From: Amycolatopsis pittospori
GTDB lineage: Bacteria; Actinomycetota; Actinomycetes; Mycobacteriales; Pseudonocardiaceae
NCBI RefSeq assembly: GCF_013870525.1
Contig: NZ_JACBXD010000007.1
Coordinates: forward strand, 1 to 64,000
DNA length: 64,000 nucleotides
Direction of reading: 5' to 3'
The translations under genes and the position numbers were made by a program. Below the pieces are notes generated by a model, which was not told where the DNA came from, searched no databases, and saw only the letters and a list, made by a program, of their open reading frames with translations. Shown in pieces: positions 59,015 to 64,000 of the stretch. Position 1 is the stretch's first letter; every line of letters begins with the position of its first letter.

Positions 59015-59812
59015 ATGGCCACATTGGTGAGTTTTCACGCCCACCCCGACGACGAGTGCATCGTCGCGGGCGGCGTCATGCGCAAGGCCTTCGAGGAAGG
59101 TCACCGTGTCGTGCTCGTCGTCGCGACCAGGGGTGAGGTCGGCGAGGTGCCGGACGGGTTCCTCGACGACGGAGAGGAGTTGTGGCAGCGCCGCGTCGAG
59201 GAGACGCATGCTTCGGCCGAGGTGCTGGGGGCCAAACGCGTGGAGTTCCTGGGGTACACCGATTCCGGCATGATGGGTGAGCCGCGCAACGACGTGCCGG
59301 GCACGTTCTGGCAGGCCGATGTCGAGGAGGCCGCCCAGCGTCTCGCGGAGATCCTGCGCGAGGAGGAGGCAGACGTCCTGACCGTCTACGACGACAACGG
59401 CGGTTACGGGCATCCGGACCACATCCAGGTGCACCGCGTCGGGATGCGCGCGGCCGAACTGGCCGGCACGCCGCGGGTCTACGAGGCGACGAGCAACAGT
59501 GACGAAATGCGCCGCGGCATGGAAGAGGCGGTGCGGACCGGGCAGATGAAGGCCGAGGACCTCCCCGATTTCGACGAGGGCGGCGCCGAGTTCGGCAAGC
59601 CGGAAGCGATCTTGACGGCGCGGGTCGACGTCAAGGCGTACCTGCCGCAGAAGCGGGCCGCGATGCGCGCGCACGCCAGCCAGATCAGCGAGGATTCGTT
59701 CTTCCTCGCGATGCCCGACGAGGCTTTCGCGCAGGCGTTCGGCGTCGAGTGGTTCATCCGCGCCGGTCAGGGGCCGGGTATCACCGAGACCGACATCATG
59801 GCGGGTCTGTAG
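59015..59812 (+). CDS. PIG-L family deacetylase (Mca/MshB-like)
   Basis: 265 aa from ATG at 59015 (MATLVSFHAHPDDE); an ATG 10 codons upstream has no better support. The zinc site is AHPDDE (His9, Asp12) with the third ligand in GYGHPDHIQVHRVG. The family removes acetyl groups from GlcNAc-inositol or hydrolyses mycothiol S-conjugates. The insertion MGEPRNDVPGTFWQADVEEA and overall length resemble the mycothiol conjugate amidase group. With a mycothiol-producing actinomycete as likely host, a detoxification role is plausible. DUF1877 gene follows after 3 bp. Confidence 0.9.
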   Translation: MATLVSFHAHPDDECIVAGGVMRKAFEEGHRVVLVVATRGEVGEVPDGFLDDGEELWQRRVEETHASAEVLGAKRVEFLGYTDSGMMGEPRNDVPGTFWQADVEEAAQRLAEILREEEADVLTVYDDNGGYGHPDHIQVHRVGMRAAELAGTPRVYEATSNSDEMRRGMEEAVRTGQMKAEDLPDFDEGGAEFGKPEAILTARVDVKAYLPQKRAAMRAHASQISEDSFFLAMPDEAFAQAFGVEWFIRAGQGPGITETDIMAGL

Positions 59813-59815
59813 CCG

Positions 59816-60280
59816 ATGGGGATGTGCGGTGCTTATCTGCGGGTCACGTCCGAAGAACTCCGTGAGCTGCGCGAGAAACCCGAGCGGTACTGGGAGTACG
59901 CCGACAAGGCCCGGGACACCGAGCGGGCGGCGGATGTCGACAAGGCCTGGCACGCGCTGTGGTACCTGATCGGCAAGGCCGGGTTCGAGGTCGACTTCGT
60001 ACTGGGCGGGGCGCTGCTGGGGGAAGCCGACAGTGACGGGCCGCCGCGGTACTTCACCGCGGCCGAAGTCGAGACGATCTCGGCGGAGCTGTCGCGGACC
60101 GGGTTCGATCAGCTCTCCAGCGGTGTCGAGCTCGCGGAACTGGACGCCAACGGGATCTACCCGCAGATCTGGGACGAGCCCGACGCGCTGGACTACGTAC
60201 GCGCGGGCTACGACGACCTCGTGACCTTCTTCGCCGGCGCCGCGAAGGCCGGTGACCAGGTGGTCACCATCGTCACCTGA
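59816..60280 (+). CDS. DUF1877 family protein
   Basis: 154 aa. The start MGMCGAYLRVTSEELRELRE and the segments VDKAWHALWYLIG, YFTAAEVETISAEL and LVTFFAGAAKAGDQVVTIVT are characteristic of the YfbM/DUF1877 family. No signal, membrane helix or catalytic motif. ATG at 59816 follows the PIG-L stop by three bases, so the two are co-transcribed and the first ribosome site may serve both. Function unknown. Confidence 0.85.
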   Translation: MGMCGAYLRVTSEELRELREKPERYWEYADKARDTERAADVDKAWHALWYLIGKAGFEVDFVLGGALLGEADSDGPPRYFTAAEVETISAELSRTGFDQLSSGVELAELDANGIYPQIWDEPDALDYVRAGYDDLVTFFAGAAKAGDQVVTIVT

Positions 60281-60313
60281 ATCGCGATCCGGCACCTGAT
60301 CGCGATTCAGGTG
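60274..60313 (+). terminator. Hairpin terminator at the DUF1877 gene end
   Basis: CACCTGAATCGCGATC (60274-60289) pairs perfectly with GATCGCGATTCAGGTG (60298-60313), loop of 8 nt. The stem includes the stop codon. It also lies 21 bp from the end of the convergent RidA-like gene. Confidence 0.8.
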
Positions 60314-60333
60314 CCGAATCGCGGCGAGGGGCG

Positions 60334-60732
60334 TCAGGCCGTGGCGGCGGTGACGTCGAGTTCGACGAGCTGCCCGGGATAGCCGAGCTGCGCGACGCCG
60401 AGCAGGGTGCTCGCGGTCGTGAAGGCTTCGCCGATCTCCGACTCGACGAACCGGTCCCACACCGCCGAAAGCACGTCGGCGTCCGGCGTCACCACGTAGA
60501 TCACCGTGCGCACGACGTCGGCCGGGGTGGCCTTGGCGAAGGCGAGCGCGGCCGCGGTGTTCGCGACGACCTGGTCGACCTGGGCGAGCACGTCGCCCTC
60601 GACGACCTTGCCGTCTTCGGCGAGCGGGCACTGGCCGGCGAGGTGAACGTCCCGCCGTCCTTCGACGATGGTGACGTGGTGGTAGGTGGGCGTCGGGTGC
60701 AGACCGGGCGGATGGTGGCGTTCAATGGTCAC
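60334..60732 (-). CDS. RidA (YjgF) family protein
   Basis: 132 aa from GTG at 60732, eight bases after GAGGA; an upstream ATG at 60741 is less well spaced. The fold is recognisable: VHLAGQCPLAEDGKVVEGDVLAQVDQVVANTAAALAFAKATPADVVRTVIYV, then GVAQLGYPGQLVELDVTA. The Arg essential for imine hydrolysis in archetypal RidA (PARST-V motif) is absent; the region reads TTASTLLGVAQL. It may have another role than deaminating 2-aminoacrylate. Divergent from mtnA. Confidence 0.85.
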   Translation of the reverse strand: MTIERHHPPGLHPTPTYHHVTIVEGRRDVHLAGQCPLAEDGKVVEGDVLAQVDQVVANTAAALAFAKATPADVVRTVIYVVTPDADVLSAVWDRFVESEIGEAFTTASTLLGVAQLGYPGQLVELDVTAATA

Positions 60733-60794
60733 GAGCCGCATCCTCACCGAACCGGCCCGGCCGGACAACTGGATAATCCCGGGGGATCCGAACC

Positions 60795-61760
60795 ATGCGC
60801 AGGACGATCGACTGGACCGGCGACGCCGTCGCGATCATCGACCAGACCGCCCTCCCCGCCGAACATCGCGTGCTCGAACTGCGGACGGTCGGCGAGCTCG
60901 TGGACGCCATCCGACGGCTCGCGGTCCGCGGCGCACCGGCGCTCGGCGCGGCGGGCGCGCTCGGGGTGGTACTCGCGACCCGGGCGGGCGGTGACGTCGA
61001 GGCGGAAGCGGAACGTGTCGCGAAGGCCCGGCCGACCGCGGTCAACCTGAGCTGGGGCGTCTCCCGCGCGCTCGCGAAACTCCCGGAAGGGCCGGACGCC
61101 GTCCTCGCCGAGGCGCTGGAGATCCTCGACGAGGACGAGCGCATCAATCACGAGGCCTCCCGGCTGGCGGCCGACGTGGTGCTCGAACACTGCGAGCGAC
61201 GCCCGTTGCGCCTGCTCAGCCACTGCAACGCCGGGCGTCTCGCGACGGTCGCCTGGGGCAGCGCGCTCGGCGTCGTCTGGCATCTGCACGCCCGCGGCCT
61301 GGTCGAATCGGTTCTGGTCGACGAGACCCGGCCGTTGCTGCAGGGCGCCCGGCTGACCGCGTGGGAACTGGCCGAGGCCGGTGTCCCGTACCGGATCCAG
61401 CCCGACGGCGCGGCCGCCGCCGCGATGGCGCGCGGCCAGGTGGACGCCGTACTCGTCGGCGCCGACCGGATCGCCGCCAACGGCGACGTCGCCAACAAGA
61501 TCGGCACCTACGGCCTCGCGATCGCGGCCAAGCACCACGGGATCCCGTTCGTGGTCGTCGCCCCGTCGTCCACTGTGGACACCGCGATGGCGGACGGCAC
61601 CGGGATCGCGATCGAAGAACGCGATCCCGGCGAAGTCCTGCACTTCGGCGGGACGAGGGTGGCCCCCGAAGGTGCGGAAGTGTTCAACCCGGCCTTCGAC
61701 GTGACGCCGTTCGAACTGGTCACCGCGGTGGTCACCGAGCACGGCGTCCTGGGCGGCTAG
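60795..61760 (+). CDS. mtnA: S-methyl-5-thioribose-1-phosphate isomerase
   Basis: 321 aa. Second step of methionine salvage: ring-opening isomerisation of methylthioribose-1-phosphate. Family motifs are all present: RRLAVRGAPALGAAGALG, catalytic Cys144 (LLSHCNAGRLAT) and Asp224 (VLVGADRIAANGDVANKIGTY), 80 residues apart as in Bacillus MtnA. Slightly shorter than average. No other mtn gene is next to it. Its stop overlaps the convergent Eis gene by four bases. Confidence 0.95.
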   Translation: MRRTIDWTGDAVAIIDQTALPAEHRVLELRTVGELVDAIRRLAVRGAPALGAAGALGVVLATRAGGDVEAEAERVAKARPTAVNLSWGVSRALAKLPEGPDAVLAEALEILDEDERINHEASRLAADVVLEHCERRPLRLLSHCNAGRLATVAWGSALGVVWHLHARGLVESVLVDETRPLLQGARLTAWELAEAGVPYRIQPDGAAAAAMARGQVDAVLVGADRIAANGDVANKIGTYGLAIAAKHHGIPFVVVAPSSTVDTAMADGTGIAIEERDPGEVLHFGGTRVAPEGAEVFNPAFDVTPFELVTAVVTEHGVLGG

Positions 61761-62977
61761 AAGGATTCCAGGCAGGACGGCTCACGGTCGGTGGCGAACG
61801 CCGCCGTCGCCCGCGACACCGCCCCGGCGGTCCGCTCGCGGATCCGCCCGGCCGCGGCCAGGGTGCTCGGCCGGGTCCCGCCGAGGAAGATCGCGCCGAG
61901 GTCGATGACGTCCAGTTCGAGATCGGGCGCGTCCTCCACCCGCGTCACCTCGGCGTTCCCGTCCGCGTCGGCGACGAGCCGCCAGTTCCCGGTGTTCCAA
62001 GGGCAAAAGGCGTCCTCGACGCCGAATACGAGATCCACCGGGGTGGTGTAGCGGCGGGTCTTCAGCGCGCGATCGACGTCGACCAGCCGGACCCACAGCG
62101 AGTCACCGGCGGACCGGGACATCTTGCGAGGATCGGCGAGCATGTGGATGAGCGGCTCGTCGAGCGCGGCGTTCGCCTCGATCGTGGTCGTCAGGTCATA
62201 GTCGAGCAGGTAGCGGTACAGAGTCGCGTACGCCTGCGGCGTCGTGGCGACCAGTTCCACCACTTTCAGCGTTCCGCGCGGCCCTTCTTCGCTCCAGTCG
62301 CTCTTCACGCGGAAAATCGCGTAGCCGTCAGACAGCACGGCGAATTTCAACGCCGTGAACCCCTGACGGCGGTATTCCGGGTCGTCGAGGAGGAACTCCC
62401 ACGTCGACTCGGTCCGGCCGAGCGCGCCGACCCGCAGCGGCGCCTCCCTTTCGTAGATCGCCTTGATCAGCGGGATCGCCTTCTCGAGCCCGGTTTCCCG
62501 CACCCGCTCGGTTTCGAGTTCGACGCCCGGCCGGAACGCCGCCTTCGCTTGAACGGTCGCGCGATAGAACTGCGCCCCCAGGCCGTAACCGAAGCGGGGG
62601 TAGATGACGGATTCCGACGCCCACAGCGCGGTGATCGCCTCGCCGCCGTCTTCGTGCAGGCCGTGCAACTGGGCCCGCATGACGCGGGTGAGCACACCAC
62701 GCCTGCGGTGGTCCGGTGCCACGCCGACCGAGGTCACCGCCGCGAGCGGTGTCTGCCCGGCCCCGGGCACGGTGATCTCGCGGGTGAGCAGTTCCCCGGC
62801 CCCGATCAGTTCATCGCCGTCGAAGACGCCGTGGGAACGCTCCGGCTCGAACACCAGCTCTTCGCGGTGCTTCAGCTCCTCCGTCGGGTTGGTGAGGAAG
62901 GCGCGAGCCAGCATTTCCGAGAACGCGGGTAGGTCGTCGGTGGTCAGAGTGCGGATGGTCAAGCTGTCATCGCTCAC
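61757..62977 (-). CDS. Eis-type GNAT acetyltransferase
   Basis: 406 aa. The N-terminal GNAT domain has the acetyl-CoA motif VTSVGVAPDHRRRGVLTRVM (about 85-104), followed by the central GNAT-like domain and a C-terminal SCP2-like domain. The chain ends in Phe406; in mycobacterial Eis the terminal Phe carboxylate acts as a catalytic base, so the exact C terminus is meaningful. Eis enzymes acetylate aminoglycosides at several positions and also protein or peptide lysines. Convergent with mtnA. Confidence 0.92.
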   Translation of the reverse strand: MSDDSLTIRTLTTDDLPAFSEMLARAFLTNPTEELKHREELVFEPERSHGVFDGDELIGAGELLTREITVPGAGQTPLAAVTSVGVAPDHRRRGVLTRVMRAQLHGLHEDGGEAITALWASESVIYPRFGYGLGAQFYRATVQAKAAFRPGVELETERVRETGLEKAIPLIKAIYEREAPLRVGALGRTESTWEFLLDDPEYRRQGFTALKFAVLSDGYAIFRVKSDWSEEGPRGTLKVVELVATTPQAYATLYRYLLDYDLTTTIEANAALDEPLIHMLADPRKMSRSAGDSLWVRLVDVDRALKTRRYTTPVDLVFGVEDAFCPWNTGNWRLVADADGNAEVTRVEDAPDLELDVIDLGAIFLGGTRPSTLAAAGRIRERTAGAVSRATAAFATDREPSCLESF

Positions 62978-63030
62978 CCAGCCGTCCTACCCCTGTTCAC
63001 CGACGACCGCCACGTATTAAAGGGAGACGG

Positions 63031-63246
63031 TCAGGGCCGGGGCCCGATGACCTCACCCATTTCCTTGACCTCGATCGCCATCGCGGGGCAGGAATCCGCC
63101 GCGTCGAGAACGGTCTCGTCCGGCTTCACCTCACCCGCGACCACGGTCGCCGTGGCGCCTTCGAGTTCGAAGACCTCCGGCACCAGCGAAGCGCACATCC
63201 CCGAGCCGATGCATGTTCCTCCATCGACCTCGACATTCCAGCTCAT
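63031..63246 (-). CDS. [3Fe-4S] ferredoxin of P450 type
   Basis: 71 aa from ATG at 63246; an overlapping GTG just upstream is possible. Cys12, Cys18 and Cys53 (TCIGSGMCASL and SCPAMAI) are present, while Ser15 occupies the position of the fourth Cys, the mark of a [3Fe-4S] cluster. It lies two bases after the P450 stop, so it is the dedicated electron donor of that enzyme. Reductase not in the window. Confidence 0.93.
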   Translation of the reverse strand: MSWNVEVDGGTCIGSGMCASLVPEVFELEGATATVVAGEVKPDETVLDAADSCPAMAIEVKEMGEVIGPRP

Positions 63247-63248
63247 CG

Positions 63249-64000
63249 TCACCATCCGATCGGCATCGAGCGGGGCCCCCGCACCAGCATCTGCGTCTTC
63301 CACACGATATCCCCGGCGAGGTGCAGTCCGGGGAGATCGCGCAACAGGGCCCGCAACGCCTCCTGAAGTTCCAGCCGGGCCAGCGGCGCGCCGAGACAGT
63401 GGTGCACGCCGTGACCGAATCCGAGGTGGGGGTTGGCGTCCCGGCCGAATTCGAGGGTCTCGGCCGACGTGAACTGGAGCGCGTCCCGGTTGGCGGCGCC
63501 GATCGCGACCATCACCGGCTCGCCTTCCTTGACCAGCACGTCACCCACCTGGACGTCTTCGCTGGCGTAGCGAGCGAACCCGGCTCCTGCACCCAAAGGA
63601 ATGAACCGCAGCAATTCCTCGACCGCGGCCGGGATGAGGTCCGGGTTCTCGCGCAGGCGGGCCAGCTGATCAGGCTGTTCGAGCAGCGCGTAGACGAAGT
63701 TGGGGATCTGGCTCGCGGTGGTCTCGTGCCCGGCGATCAGGATGCCGATGCACATGTCGACCAGTTCCAGCTCGCTCAGCCTGTCCCGGACGTCGCGCGC
63801 TTCGATCAGCGCGGTCATCAGGTCGTCCTGCGGGTTGGCGCGGTGCTCTTCGACGAGCACGTGCATGTACGCCCGCAGTTCGTCCTGGTTGGCCATCATC
63901 TGTTCGGTGGTCAGCGGGCTGGTCGACAGCGCGGCGTCGCTCCACACGCGGAACTTCGGCCGGTCCTCGACGGGCACGCCGAGCAGTTCGCAGATGACCG
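63249..64000 (-). CDS. Cytochrome P450, C-terminal part
   Basis: About 250 codons are visible; the N terminus lies beyond the right edge (the frame is open to the end, reading VICELLGVPVEDRPKFRVWSDA). I-helix oxygen-binding motif LIAGHETTAS, ExxR in AAVEELLRF, and the haem loop LGFGHGVHHCLGAPLARLEL with the Cys thiolate. This is a bacterial class I P450 of the CYP105/107-like shape. The linked ferredoxin supports a soluble three-component system. Substrate unknown. Confidence 0.94.
   Translation of the reverse strand, partial: VICELLGVPVEDRPKFRVWSDAALSTSPLTTEQMMANQDELRAYMHVLVEEHRANPQDDLMTALIEARDVRDRLSELELVDMCIGILIAGHETTASQIPNFVYALLEQPDQLARLRENPDLIPAAVEELLRFIPLGAGAGFARYASEDVQVGDVLVKEGEPVMVAIGAANRDALQFTSAETLEFGRDANPHLGFGHGVHHCLGAPLARLELQEALRALLRDLPGLHLAGDIVWKTQMLVRGPRSMPIGW

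Overview
The window is GC-rich with many GTG/TTG starts, heavy translational coupling (ATGA/GTGA overlaps) and almost no non-coding space. It reads as the chromosome of a filamentous actinomycete, most likely Pseudonocardiaceae (Amycolatopsis-like). Supporting this are the gene families (DUF5302, WYL/YafY, Eis-type acetyltransferase, PIG-L deacetylase, GH46 chitosanase, lasso peptide genes) and several families of intergenic palindromic repeats. No rRNA, tRNA, CRISPR array, insertion sequence or phage gene was seen.

Layout. 1-10.5 kb: a translationally coupled ABC transporter cassette with two unusual ATPases, a sensor kinase, a small secreted protein, two TetR regulators, an alpha/beta hydrolase, a thiolase, and a carotenoid oxygenase divergent from a double-domain HxlR regulator. 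10.5-18.3 kb: valine/leucine dehydrogenase, then a divergent pair of operons. One (minus) is PaaX-type regulator, tryptophan 2,3-dioxygenase and kynureninase. The other (plus) is creatininase-family amidohydrolase, benzoate-CoA-ligase-like enzyme, SDR and crotonase. Together they suggest tryptophan to kynurenine to anthranilate to anthraniloyl-CoA catabolism, with the creatininase-like protein as candidate formamidase. This is the most attractive metabolic system in the window.

18.3-29.8 kb: WYL regulator/VOC protein pair with a clear operator, a four-gene operon (SDR, APH-type kinase, histidine phosphatase, beta-propeller), a secreted subtilase, an HTH protein, a FadD-type ligase and a second family-A DNA polymerase. 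29.9-44.4 kb: HrpA helicase, lactate monooxygenase with Kef-type antiporter, APC permease with GNAT, GPP34 protein, enoyl-reductase-like protein, an array of 21-nt repeats in two opposing halves, chitosanase, PHP phosphoesterase, metallophosphoesterase and GntR regulator. 44.4-53.8 kb: IlvD/Edd dehydratase, VanW protein, MFS transporter, GGDEF protein, TrpB2, and an arginase-family enzyme with dienelactone hydrolase.

53.8-64 kb: a compact lasso peptide locus (precursor, cyclase, fused recognition-protease protein, no dedicated exporter) beside a 46-residue membrane ORF and a ROK regulator. It is followed by PIG-L deacetylase, DUF1877, RidA-like protein, MtnA, Eis-type acetyltransferase, and a P450-ferredoxin pair cut by the window end.

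Repeats. At least three palindromic repeat families (nested GTTGCGAAAG, AGTCCTCT, and GGTCGTGAGTGGC elements) lie at gene ends, often overlapping stop codons, and probably serve as terminators.
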